A DNA stretch of 64,000 nt. Source: Panagrolaimus kolymaensis. Lineage: Eukaryota > Nematoda > Chromadorea > Rhabditida > Panagrolaimidae. Shown here one piece after another: positions 30,195 to 42,200 of this stretch (position 1 is the stretch's first letter; every line of letters starts with the position of its first letter). Location: assembly GCA_028622995.1 (NCBI GenBank), contig JAJQJQ010000032.1:2480001-2544000 (forward strand), in the 5' to 3' direction. The notes under the pieces were generated by a model that was not told the DNA's origin, made no database searches, and was given only the letters and a program-made list of their open reading frames with translations. A program made the position numbers and the translations under genes.

Positions 30195-30530
30195 TTAAAA
30201 TAACCAGAGTGGTGATTCGTGGCTCAACTGCCGTAAAAAGCTTAAAAGTTTACCGTATTGTATATCAATATATAAAGTGTTTGAAATGCACATTAATATT
30301 GCTTTAGCAGAAGCTTTCGAAAAATGCATATTTCCACCATTAATGCTATTTAATTTATTAAGAAAACTCATTAAAGGATGTTGTTGAAACGGAATATTCA
30401 TTTTTGTTTCAACATAAACATTCCTAAGATTGCAAACAACAGTTTGGATTTTTTCATCATCAATTTCAATCTTATTTCTTTCTAAAGCTTCTTTGAAATC
30501 ATTCAAGTTTGATTTGGAGCTCGTGATATC
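30195..30530 (-). pseudogene. Orphan exon-like frame
   Basis: Read leftward: an open frame with no ATG at its start encodes KSNLNDFKEALERN, QTVVCNLRNVYVETKM, FQQHPLMSFLNKLNSINGG and ILMCISNTLYIDIQYGKLL. Composition is protein-like (amphipathic, helical), but a stop and an A-run precede it and no convincing splice acceptor is visible. It may be the last exon of a lost gene. Family not recognised. Confidence 0.3.
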
Positions 30531-31699
30531 TTTTTTTTTTCACTCACATGCTCATATTCAATGGTTTACACTAATGATCAAACACAAAATAAAAAATAAA
30601 GTTAAAATAAAAGATTCACAAAAAAATTATTAAAATAATATAAAATTTTAGTTATCCTTCAATAAGAAATAAAACTTTTTTTGTTTGCGAAATGCAACGT
30701 GGAGTCGTCCAGTGTTCGTTTGTTTTACAGAAAAAAAACCTTTAATAACATATAACCTGTGCGTATATATAAAAAGTAAAGTTGGTTTTTTTTTAAGAAA
30801 AAAAGAGGTTTGACCGAAACCAAGCAAATAAGAGAAAGCCAGCATGATTTTTTGAACTTTAACAAATGTCACGACAAACTCTTAGTAAAATGAATGTTTT
30901 TTTAACTTGTTTCGCTTTTAAAAAAAGCAAAACGTTCCAAAATTTATTTTAGTATTTTTCCAAAGCCACTAATAAAAGAGCTGGAATTTAATTATTACCT
31001 CAAACTTTGGGTAATTAAACCAAAGAAATAATCTTTAATGGAAATTAAATGCAGACGAAAAAATGGAAAAAAGGCGAGGTAGGGTGTTATTTTCATTGTC
31101 TATGAAAGAGTGAAAGAATAAAAGAAACTCCAGAGAAAGCTAAAAACTGTCTATTAAAAAAGTGCGCTATTTTTTAGGATGCGCAAAGTTGATGCAAGAA
31201 AAAGACAAAAAAGAAATATTGAAAAGCAAGATAACGAGAGACAGTTGTAAACATATATTTGCTTCACCGCGTCCACTTTTCTTTTTTCTTTGTGAAAGAT
31301 AATCGTCAAAGAAGTTATTTATCCTTGGTTTTTACCAAGTATCTCAAGGTACTAGGAAATTCTATGACCAATTTTTTTATAATTGTGCCATAAATCAAAT
31401 TTTTGGATTAGCATTTTTGGGGTTTTTCCGGAATTGCATATTTAAAAAAATTTCAGGAAAGGAAGAAAAATTTGTGGATAATTAGTAAAAAAAAACAATA
31501 ACTTTTAAAATTAAATTTTGATTTTTAAAGCTAAAGATTTGTTTTTGTATTTATTGTTCATGTGTTCCCGTTAAACAAAAATAAATAAGCTTCAACCATT
31601 ACTGATAAGAAACTTCGACCAGTTCGAAGGCGAGGTTCTTTTCAATATTCTTTTTTTCTTCATTTATTCAATCGATTAAGCTCCTTTTTTTGTTGATAA
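30531..31699. other. Intergenic upstream of GST copy 4
   Basis: AT-rich; no gene found. TCAATCGATTA near 31668 matches the motif before GST copy 3. Confidence 0.4.
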
Positions 31700-32518
31700 A
31701 TGGAACCCTTGCTATTACCATGGATAGTAGCGTCGCGTAAAAGAAAAATTAAGGATGAAGAAGAAAAAGCTGTAATTCCACGGAAACAATTTAATGTGGT
31801 TCCACAATTTCGACTTATTTTTTACGATGCTAAAGGTCCAGTGGAAATGTCAAGAATGGTTTTAGCTTATTCAGGAATTCCATTTGACGATGTTCGACTT
31901 AAAACTGAAAAAGAATTGACACAAGCTATAAAAGGCAAGCATTTTCCTTTTTGCGATCAATTTGAAAAAATAAATTTAAAAAAAGTTGTTTTAGCTTCTC
32001 CAAATAAGGCTTTGCCCATATTGGAGTGGAATTCCAAAAAACTTTGTGACAGTGATGCCATAGCTCGAATGTTGGCGAGAATGTATGGTCTGGGTGGCCA
32101 AGGAATCTTCGAACAAGCCCAAGCTGATGCCATACATGGAATTTTTAAAGAATTTGTTTACGTTGCCTTGGATTACATTAAATTAAAAGCATCGAGATTT
32201 CAAACAAATCAACTTTTTAAAGCCAAACCAGTAACCTCAGAAGTTTTAAAAGCGCAATATATGGAAATATTTTTGCCTGCGGTAAAAAAACATTTTGGAA
32301 TTATGGAAAATTATGCTTCTCAAAGTTCCAGCGGCTTCTTTCTTGACAGTGGTGTAAGCTACGTGGATTTTGGAATGGCTAGCTTTTTTGAATTTTTATA
32401 TCATTTACATCCTGAAGAATTGTCAATGTTCCCTAAAATTCGGGCAATCGTCACTAGAGTTTCCAAAATTCCTAGATTACAAAATTATTTAGAAAAAAGA
32501 CCAAAAACTGTTTGGTAA
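31700..32518 (+). CDS. Sigma-like glutathione S-transferase, copy 4, with a GC-AG intron
   Basis: The frame is open from 31700 to 32518 (272 codons), but comparison with copies 1-3 shows an intron at 31935-31994: donor AAAG|GCAAGC, acceptor ttttag, the same phase-1 position. Spliced, the product is 252 residues; retained, it gains 20 residues without a stop. GCAAG is the usual non-canonical donor of GC-AG introns. Residue 41, Tyr in the other copies, is Phe here (RLIFYD), leaving Tyr42. The rest of the fold is intact (LPILEW, CDSDAIARMLARMYGLGG, SGVSYVDFGMASFFEF). Loss of the catalytic Tyr suggests altered chemistry or a binding role. Confidence 0.9.
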   Translation: MEPLLLPWIVASRKRKIKDEEEKAVIPRKQFNVVPQFRLIFYDAKGPVEMSRMVLAYSGIPFDDVRLKTEKELTQAIKGKHFPFCDQFEKINLKKVVLASPNKALPILEWNSKKLCDSDAIARMLARMYGLGGQGIFEQAQADAIHGIFKEFVYVALDYIKLKASRFQTNQLFKAKPVTSEVLKAQYMEIFLPAVKKHFGIMENYASQSSSGFFLDSGVSYVDFGMASFFEFLYHLHPEELSMFPKIRAIVTRVSKIPRLQNYLEKRPKTVW

Positions 32519-32639
32519 AAAGGTAAAAATCATATATATATTTTTCTTTACAAATAAAAGTGTTCAAAAAAAATTTTATGTTTTATTTGGAATAAAAAAT
32601 TTACAAATCGAATTGTAATAAATAAAAATAATAATAAAA

Positions 32640-35251
32640 TTAACGATTAACAAATGGAATTTCATCTCCACGAATTTGAAGTTTATCTTCTTTAATAATT
32701 CTTTCATCTTTCATTCCAACTCGATCAAATGAAGTGCAGCCACAATTCTTAAACAAAAAAATTAGCATAACCAAACTTTAATTTTTTTTCAAAAAAATAA
32801 ACTTACTTTGCAAGGTTTAGTTGGAATAATAGCAAAAATGGCGATTCTATATTTACATGAAGAACATTTAAAAAATCTTTTATTTGCTTTATGCCATTGA
32901 ACTAAATGGCCTTTAATCATGCAAAAACTTGATTGCTTTTCATTGGTGTAATCACATTTTTTGCATGTAACTACTTTAACATCCTTAATTTCGGTTAATT
33001 CTGTTAAACGAGTTTCAATCTTTTCTCGAACTTCCATATTTGAAAAATATTGATTTTCTTTATTTAATTCTGCAGCTTGAATAACATTTTCATGAGTGGA
33101 TTTTTTTCCAAGCAATGCTTGAATATCCGCTGCCGAATATTCTTTGTTACCCAATTTTGATTTCTTTGCTGAGGATCCAGATTGGGTTGCGGCGGAGCTA
33201 TCATTTTCTTTATGAAGAATAGATAAAGTTGAAGAAGTGGAAGGCTTCGGGGAAGCCGGAAGCATTTGATTTGCTTGTCGCTTTCGAGTTGAATTTGGAT
33301 CAACTTTAGCAAGGCCACCTTGAGCTTTAATTTTTTCAATAAGTTTTTGCTATAAAAAACAGTTTTAAGTTTCAAAAATTTAGGGATAAAAAAAAACATT
33401 ACCCGATTAATTTCTGCAACTATTTTGGGTCTTCCACTTGTTGTTGGGCCACCTGTAATTTGAAGTCCATCGCCAAAATTAGCTGCTTCAGATTTTTGTT
33501 GTTGTTCAAGTTTTTGTTCTCGAAGAAAAGCTTTCACATCGGTTGGAGCTTTAATTTTAGGTTTAATTGCAGCATTTTTGACGATATCATTATCCTTTCC
33601 AGTTTGATGATGTTTATTTAAATTTTTAGCACCAAAATTAACTTTCTAAAAGTTAAAAACAAATTAAGTTCAGTCTCTAATTTTTTAAGAGACTTACGTT
33701 GCCTTTAATAAAAGCTTGAAGCTTTTCATTTTCTTGTTCTTTCAAAGCTTTAAATTCATTTTTTGAAATAGATTTTGTTGGAATTTGAGGTTTGGCATCT
33801 TCTTGCTCGGGTTTATAAATTCTGAAAAATTCTTGACTTTAAAATAGTTCTATTATGTTTTTTACCTACCCTTTCGAAGCATTTAAAAACACTTGGGTGC
33901 TTCCAACTACTTTATTTTCACCATTTCGAACTCCCATTTTTGGTTTAGAAACCCGGCATCCAATGGGAGAATTATATTGAGAGCCAAGTCCAGCTCGTTG
34001 AGCTAAAGTGCTTTTAGCTGCTTTTTGAATATGATATACACAAAATTCTGAGGTATTTGTATTTACATAATTTGAGCATTTACCCCCATCTTGTTTCATA
34101 GCTCGGCAAGAACCGAATTCAGGACAAAATCCAATTTCGATTACTTGAGCAGATTTGCCAATTTTGAAAGTCAAAACTGAAAAAAAAAATTTAAGAAAAA
34201 TATATATTAAAAAAGTTGACAAACTATCAGTGGAATCAGCCATTTGTGGTGTAGTCAAAGCAATCACAGAACTTTGTTGAAGCTTCCAATGCTGCTTAAC
34301 AGAATCTCCAAAAAGTAAAACTTTAATTGGGGTATCTTGGAAATTCTGAAAAATGCATTTTTCTTTACTATATTCCTTGAAAACAGCAACTCACAGTTAA
34401 ATCCGAAACCTTCCAAAACATATATTCGTTGCCGTTGGCACTTTTTCGGCATTCAGATTTCTCCACAATTACTCCCATAGTTACCCAATCTTCCTTAGGA
34501 ATATTTGTACGTCTTAAATGACTAATTCGAATCTTTTTAAACCCAGAGCAATAAGTAGAAAAAATTGATGGAGTTATTTTTGGATTACTAAAATAATATA
34601 TATATAAAAACCATTCTCTCAAGAATTCAACTCACGTGACTCTGATTCCGAATGCGGAATCAAAGATTTCAGAATTTTTCTTATCTGATTCGAAAGTTAA
34701 AGCTTTTCCAATTTGGGCGGCTTTTTTCGATAAATCAATTTTAGAAGAACCAAAGTTTTGGGTTGTAGAGACTTTAAGGGAATTGCTTGAATATGGAAAA
34801 GCGCTAGAACTTTCATGCTTTGTTTTTGATGGAGTTTGATTATTTACTAAAGCTCTAGATTCTTGAATAAGTCCACGTAATCGATCGGAGGATGAAGCAC
34901 CAGCAACTGAAGCTTTAGGGGTTATGTCATCGATATGATCGTCATCAACTTCAGGATGGGCTTCTTCGAAGCCTTCAAAATTTTCATCAAACTCGTCATC
35001 TTCAAAAGCTGATTGATAAGCTGTTGCTTCATTTACATCCAAACATGATTTAAAAGTTTCATTCTGGGTGGCGTTCTTAGTTACTAAAACCATAAAAAAA
35101 ATATATATATATTTATTGAAAAAAGCACCGGAAACAACTTACAATTGCATGGAGCTGTAACGAAAGTATCATCAAAATTTCCTTCATATCCGCTTTCAAC
35201 ATCATCATCGTCAAAGGCTGCTAATAAAGCACCAAGGTTTTCATTGGCCAT
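32640..35251 (-). CDS. mcm10: MCM10 replication factor
   Basis: Nine exons on the minus strand: 35251-35143, 35083-34636, 34587-34395, 34345-34225, 34176-33870, 33821-33698, 33645-33403, 33349-32807 and 32747-32640; all phases agree; 731 residues. An acidic N-terminal region (FEDDEFDENFEGFEEAH) leads to the OB-fold (KKIRISHLRRTNIPKEDWV, NGNEYMFWKVSDL, IKVLLFGDSVKQHW). The MCM10 zinc finger follows near residues 308-338 (FCPEFGSCRAMKQ, GKCSNYV, EFCVYHI), and AGLGSQYNSPIG is the conserved block after it. The C-terminal domain has Cys pairs (VTCKKCDYTNEKQSSFC, FKCSSC, NCGCTSFDRVGM). MCM10 binds MCM2-7, Pol alpha and DNA and is needed to activate the CMG helicase. It is a single-copy, essential host gene, 0.5 kb from the satellite edge. 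Confidence 0.93.
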
Positions 35252-35719
35252 TTAGCAAAAAGTTAGATTTTTATGGAAAACAAAAATGAATAAAATTTTA
35301 AAATGAGAGCGGATTTTAAAAGACAATTAATATTTACAAGGGCAGAGAAAATTTTTTTGTTTTTAAATATTTTTTAAAACTTTTCGCGCAATAAATATTG
35401 GCAATGAGTGATGCAAAAAAAAAAAAAAAATGAAAGTAAGAAGATAATCCAAAAATAACCATTTTATTGAATGGCCGACCGACGACAATCAGCCCAAAAA
35501 CTTTATGTTATTTTTATTGGGTTAACGTGAACTAAAGTTGGTTTCCTCTTTTACATTTCCCCCTCACAAGTTATTTAGAATAAATCGAATATCTCAAAAT
35601 AGAATCAAATCTTTTGCTCATTAATGGTGAATAAAAAAATGGATGCAACAACATTGGAGGACTTATAAATAGTATAATTAGAAGAAAAAAGAATGAAAAA
35701 TATAGTTTATTAAAAGAGT
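35252..35719. other. Junction between MCM10 and the satellite array
   Basis: Presumed MCM10 promoter and unique AT-rich sequence, with a 16-17 base A-run near 35415. No gene seen. Confidence 0.4.
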
Positions 35720-36041
35720 TTTCAAAAAATCCGCTTGGCATTAATTCTAATATATTTAATAATAAATAATGAAAACAAAATATCGAAAGGTCCAATTCAA
35801 GCTGTAATTCAAAAAATGATTCACTTATGTATTGCCTCAAAGCTTGCTTGATACATGTGTTCAACGAAAAAAGTTCATCGATTGAGGTACTTCCCGTGCA
35901 TGCGATTCAAAATCCCGTTGAGAATAATTTTAATATATTTAATAATGAATATTTAAAACAAAAAATCCATATCTCCAATTCAAGCCCTAATTCAAAACGA
36001 GTTTCATTAATGTCTTGCCTCAAAGCTTGATACATGTGTTC

Positions 36042-36206
36042 TTATTTTGCAGCCATTTTTGGAATGTCTTTTATTTGATTGTATTTTTTGACAAAAAAAC
36101 AAAGAAAAAGATTAAAAAATAAGATCTGCAGAAGGGGAAAAAATTATTTGTTTCATAATTAAAATTTTTGATTAAGGTATCATCTAAATGCTTGATACAT
36201 GTGTTC
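36042..36206. repeat. Extra segment that turns the 183-bp monomer into the 344-bp unit (first of 51)
   Basis: About 165 bp starting TTATTTTGCAGCC, ending with a second copy of GCTTGATACATGTGTTC (first copy 36025-36041), so the segment is bracketed by a 17-bp direct repeat. It replaces 4 bp of the plain monomer. Fifty-one occurrences can be counted in the window, at 344-bp spacing in most of the array. Variants include AACAAAG/AACGAAG, CTGCAG/CTGCTG and GGGG/GGTG. Confidence 0.9.
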
Positions 36207-39200
36207 AACGAAAAAAGTTCATCGATTGAGGTACTTCCCGTGCATGCGATTCAAAATCCCGTTGAGAATAATTTTAATATATTTAATAATGAATATTTAA
36301 AACAAAAAATCCATATCTCCAATTCAAGCCCTAATTCAAAACGAGTTTCATTAATGTCTTGCCTCAAAGCTTGATACATGTGTTCTTATTTTGCAGCCAT
36401 TTTTGGAATGTCTTTTATTTGATTGTATTTTTTGACAAAAAAACAAAGAAAAAGATTAAAAAATAAGATCTGCAGAAGGGGAAAAAATTATTTGTTTCAT
36501 AATTAAAATTTTTGATTAAGGTATCATCTAAATGCTTGATACATGTGTTCAACGAAAAAAGTTCATCGATTGAGGTACTTCCCGTGCATGCGATTCAAAA
36601 TCCCGTTGAGAATAATTTTAATATATTTAATAATGAATATTTAAAACAAAAAATCCATATCTCCAATTCAAGCCCTAATTCAAAACGAGTTTCATTAATG
36701 TCTTGCCTCAAAGCTTGATACATGTGTTCTTATTTTGCAGCCATTTTTGGAATGTCTTTTATTTGATTGTATTTTTTGACAAAAAAACAAAGAAAAAGAT
36801 TAAAAAATAAGATCTGCAGAAGGGGAAAAAATTATTTGTTTCATAATTAAAATTTTTGATTAAGGTATCATCTAAATGCTTGATACATGTGTTCAACGAA
36901 AAAAGTTCATCGATTGAGGTACTTCCCGTGCATGCGATTCAAAATCCCGTTGAGAATAATTTTAATATATTTAATAATGAATATTTAAAACAAAAAATCC
37001 ATATCTCCAATTCAAGCCCTAATTCAAAACGAGTTTCATTAATGTCTTGCCTCAAAGCTTGATACATGTGTTCTTATTTTGCAGCCATTTTTGGAATGTC
37101 TTTTATTTGATTGTATTTTTTGACAAAAAAACAAAGAAAAAGATTAAAAAATAAGATCTGCAGAAGGGGAAAAAATTATTTGTTTCATAATTAAAATTTT
37201 TGATTAAGGTATCATCTAAATGCTTGATACATGTGTTCAACGAAAAAAGTTCATCGATTGAGGTACTTCCCGTGCATGCGATTCAAAATCCCGTTGAGAA
37301 TAATTTTAATATATTTAATAATGAATATTTAAAACAAAAAATCCATATCTCCAATTCAAGCCCTAATTCAAAACGAGTTTCATTAATGTCTTGCCTCAAA
37401 GCTTGATACATGTGTTCTTATTTTGCAGCCATTTTTGGAATGTCTTTTATTTGATTGTATTTTTTGACAAAAAAACAAAGAAAAAGATTAAAAAATAAGA
37501 TCTGCAGAAGGGGAAAAAATTATTTGTTTCATAATTAAAATTTTTGATTAAGGTATCATCTAAATGCTTGATACATGTGTTCAACGAAAAAAGTTCATCG
37601 ATTGAGGTACTTCCCGTGCATGCGATTCAAAATCCCGTTGAGAATAATTTTAATATATTTAATAATGAATATTTAAAACAAAAAATCCATATCTCCAATT
37701 CAAGCCCTAATTCAAAACGAGTTTCATTAATGTCTTGCCTCAAAGCTTGATACATGTGTTCTTATTTTGCAGCCATTTTTGGAATGTCTTTTATTTGATT
37801 GTATTTTTTGACAAAAAAACGAAGAAAAAGATTAAAAAATAAGATCTGCAGAAGGGGAAAAAATTATTTGTTTCATAATTAAAATTTTTGATTAAGGTAT
37901 CATCTAAATGCTTGATACATGTGTTCAACGAAAAAAGTTCATCGATTGAGGTACTTCCCGTGCATGCGATTCAAAATCCCGTTGAGAATAATTTTAATAT
38001 ATTTAATAATGAATATTTAAAACAAAAAATCCATATCTCCAATTCAAGCCCTAATTCAAAACGAGTTTCATTAATGTCTTGCCTCAAAGCTTGATACATG
38101 TGTTCTTATTTTGCAGCCATTTTTGGAATGTCTTTTATTTGATTGTATTTTTTGACAAAAAAACAAAGAAAAAGATTAAAAAATAAGATCTGCAGAAGGG
38201 GAAAAAATTATTTGTTTCATAATTAAAATTTTTGATTAAGGTATCATCTAAATGCTTGATACATGTGTTCAACGAAAAAAGTTCATCGATTGAGGTACTT
38301 CCCGTGCATGCGATTCAAAATCCCGTTGAGAATAATTTTAATATATTTAATAATGAATATTTAAAACAAAAAATCCATATCTCCAATTCAAGCCCTAATT
38401 CAAAACGAGTTTCATTAATGTCTTGCCTCAAAGCTTGATACATGTGTTCTTATTTTGCAGCCATTTTTGGAATGTCTTTTATTTGATTGTATTTTTTGAC
38501 AAAAAAACGAAGAAAAAGATTAAAAAATAAGATCTGCAGAAGGGGAAAAAATTATTTGTTTCATAATTAAAATTTTTGATTAAGGTATCATCTAAATGCT
38601 TGATACATGTGTTCAACGAAAAAAGTTCATCGATTGAGGTACTTCCCGTGCATGCGATTCAAAATCCCGTTGAGAATAATTTTAATATATTTAATAATGA
38701 ATATTTAAAACAAAAAATCCATATCTCCAATTCAAGCCCTAATTCAAAACGAGTTTCATTAATGTCTTGCCTCAAAGCTTGATACATGTGTTCTTATTTT
38801 GCAGCCATTTTTGGAATGTCTTTTATTTGATTGTATTTTTTGACAAAAAAACGAAGAAAAAGATTAAAAAATAAGATCTGCAGAAGGGGAAAAAATTATT
38901 TGTTTCATAATTAAAATTTTTGATTAAGGTATCATCTAAATGCTTGATACATGTGTTCAACGAAAAAAGTTCATCGATTGAGGTACTTCCCGTGCATGCG
39001 ATTCAAAATCCCGTTGAGAATAATTTTAATATATTTAATAATGAATATTTAAAACAAAAAATCCATATCTCCAATTCAAGCCCTAATTCAAAACGAGTTT
39101 CATTAATGTCTTGCCTCAAAGCTTGATACATGTGTTCTTATTTTGCAGCCATTTTTGGAATGTCTTTTATTTGATTGTATTTTTTGACAAAAAAACAAAG

Positions 39201-42200
39201 AAAAAGATTAAAAAATAAGATCTGCAGAAGGGGAAAAAATTATTTGTTTCATAATTAAAATTTTTGATTAAGGTATCATCTAAATGCTTGATACATGTGT
39301 TCAACGAAAAAAGTTCATCGATTGAGGTACTTCCCGTGCATGCGATTCAAAATCCCGTTGAGAATAATTTTAATATATTTAATAATGAATATTTAAAACA
39401 AAAAATCCATATCTCCAATTCAAGCCCTAATTCAAAACGAGTTTCATTAATGTCTTGCCTCAAAGCTTGATACATGTGTTCTTATTTTGCAGCCATTTTT
39501 GGAATGTCTTTTATTTGATTGTATTTTTTGACAAAAAAACAAAGAAAAAGATTAAAAAATAAGATCTGCAGAAGGGGAAAAAATTATTTGTTTCATAATT
39601 AAAATTTTTGATTAAGGTATCATCTAAATGCTTGATACATGTGTTCAACGAAAAAAGTTCATCGATTGAGGTACTTCCCGTGCATGCGATTCAAAATCCC
39701 GTTGAGAATAATTTTAATATATTTAATAATGAATATTTAAAACAAAAAATCCATATCTCCAATTCAAGCCCTAATTCAAAACGAGTTTCATTAATGTCTT
39801 GCCTCAAAGCTTGATACATGTGTTCTTATTTTGCAGCCATTTTTGGAATGTCTTTTATTTGATTGTATTTTTTGACAAAAAAACGAAGAAAAAGATTAAA
39901 AAATAAGATCTGCAGAAGGGGAAAAAATTATTTGTTTCATAATTAAAATTTTTGATTAAGGTATCATCTAAATGCTTGATACATGTGTTCAACGAAAAAA
40001 GTTCATCGATTGAGGTACTTCCCGTGCATGCGATTCAAAATCCCGTTGAGAATAATTTTAATATATTTAATAATGAATATTTAAAACAAAAAATCCATAT
40101 CTCCAATTCAAGCCCTAATTCAAAACGAGTTTCATTAATGTCTTGCCTCAAAGCTTGATACATGTGTTCTTATTTTGCAGCCATTTTTGGAATGTCTTTT
40201 ATTTGATTGTATTTTTTGACAAAAAAACAAAGAAAAAGATTAAAAAATAAGATCTGCAGAAGGGGAAAAAATTATTTGTTTCATAATTAAAATTTTTGAT
40301 TAAGGTATCATCTAAATGCTTGATACATGTGTTCAACGAAAAAAGTTCATCGATTGAGGTACTTCCCGTGCATGCGATTCAAAATCCCGTTGAGAATAAT
40401 TTTAATATATTTAATAATGAATATTTAAAACAAAAAATCCATATCTCCAATTCAAGCCCTAATTCAAAACGAGTTTCATTAATGTCTTGCCTCAAAGCTT
40501 GATACATGTGTTCTTATTTTGCAGCCATTTTTGGAATGTCTTTTATTTGATTGTATTTTTTGACAAAAAAACAAAGAAAAAGATTAAAAAATAAGATCTG
40601 CTGAAGGGGAAAAAATTATTTGTTTCATAATTAAAATTTTTGATTAAGGTATCATCTAAATGCTTGATACATGTGTTCAACGAAAAAAGTTCATCGATTG
40701 AGGTACTTCCCGTGCATGCGATTCAAAATCCCGTTGAGAATAATTTTAATATATTTAATAATGAATATTTAAAACAAAAAATCCATATCTCCAATTCAAG
40801 CCCTAATTCAAAACGAGTTTCATTAATGTCTTGCCTCAAAGCTTGATACATGTGTTCTTATTTTGCAGCCATTTTTGGAATGTCTTTTATTTGATTGTAT
40901 TTTTTGACAAAAAAACGAAGAAAAAGATTAAAAAATAAGATCTGCAGAAGGTGAAAAAATTATTTGTTTCATAATTAAAATTTTTGATTAAGGTATCATC
41001 TAAATGCTTGATACATGTGTTCAACGAAAAAAGTTCATCGATTGAGGTACTTCCCGTGCATGCGATTCAAAATCCCGTTGAGAATAATTTTAATATATTT
41101 AATAATGAATATTTAAAACAAAAAATCCATATCTCCAATTCAAGCCCTAATTCAAAACGAATTTCACTTATGTATTGCCTCAAAGCTTGCTTGATACATG
41201 TGTTCAACGAAAAAAGTTCATCGATTGAGGTACTTCCCGTGCATGCGATTCAAAATCCCGTTGAGAATAATTTTAATATATTTAATAATGAATATTTAAA
41301 ACAAAAAATCCATATCTCCAATTCAAGCCCTAATTCAAAACGAGTTTCATTAATGTCTTGCCTCAAAGCTTGATACATGTGTTCTTATTTTGCAGCCATT
41401 TTTGGAATGTCTTTTATTTGATTGTATTTTTTGACAAAAAAACAAAGAAAAAGATTAAAAAATAAGATCTGCAGAAGGGGAAAAAATTATTTGTTTCATA
41501 ATTAAAATTTTTGATTAAGGTATCATCTAAATGCTTGATACATGTGTTCAACGAAAAAAGTTCATCGATTGAGGTACTTCCCGTGCATGCGATTCAAAAT
41601 CCCGTTGAGAATAATTTTAATATATTTAATAATGAATATTTAAAACAAAAAATCCATATCTCCAATTCAAGCCCTAATTCAAAACGAGTTTCATTAATGT
41701 CTTGCCTCAAAGCTTGATACATGTGTTCTTATTTTGCAGCCATTTTTGGAATGTCTTTTATTTGATTGTATTTTTTGACAAAAAAACAAAGAAAAAGATT
41801 AAAAAATAAGATCTGCAGAAGGGGAAAAAATTATTTGTTTCATAATTAAAATTTTTGATTAAGGTATCATCTAAATGCTTGATACATGTGTTCAACGAAA
41901 AAAGTTCATCGATTGAGGTACTTCCCGTGCATGCGATTCAAAATCCCGTTGAGAATAATTTTAATATATTTAATAATGAATATTTAAAACAAAAAATCCA
42001 TATCTCCAATTCAAGCCCTAATTCAAAACGAGTTTCATTAATGTCTTGCCTCAAAGCTTGATACATGTGTTCTTATTTTGCAGCCATTTTTGGAATGTCT
42101 TTTATTTGATTGTATTTTTTGACAAAAAAACGAAGAAAAAGATTAAAAAATAAGATCTGCAGAAGTGGAAAAAATTATTTGTTTCATAATTAAAATTTTT

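Noticed and set aside
35571..35864. 97-codon antisense frame at the array edge
   Set aside because: Runs from the satellite into unique sequence; low-complexity hydrophobic translation of T-rich DNA.
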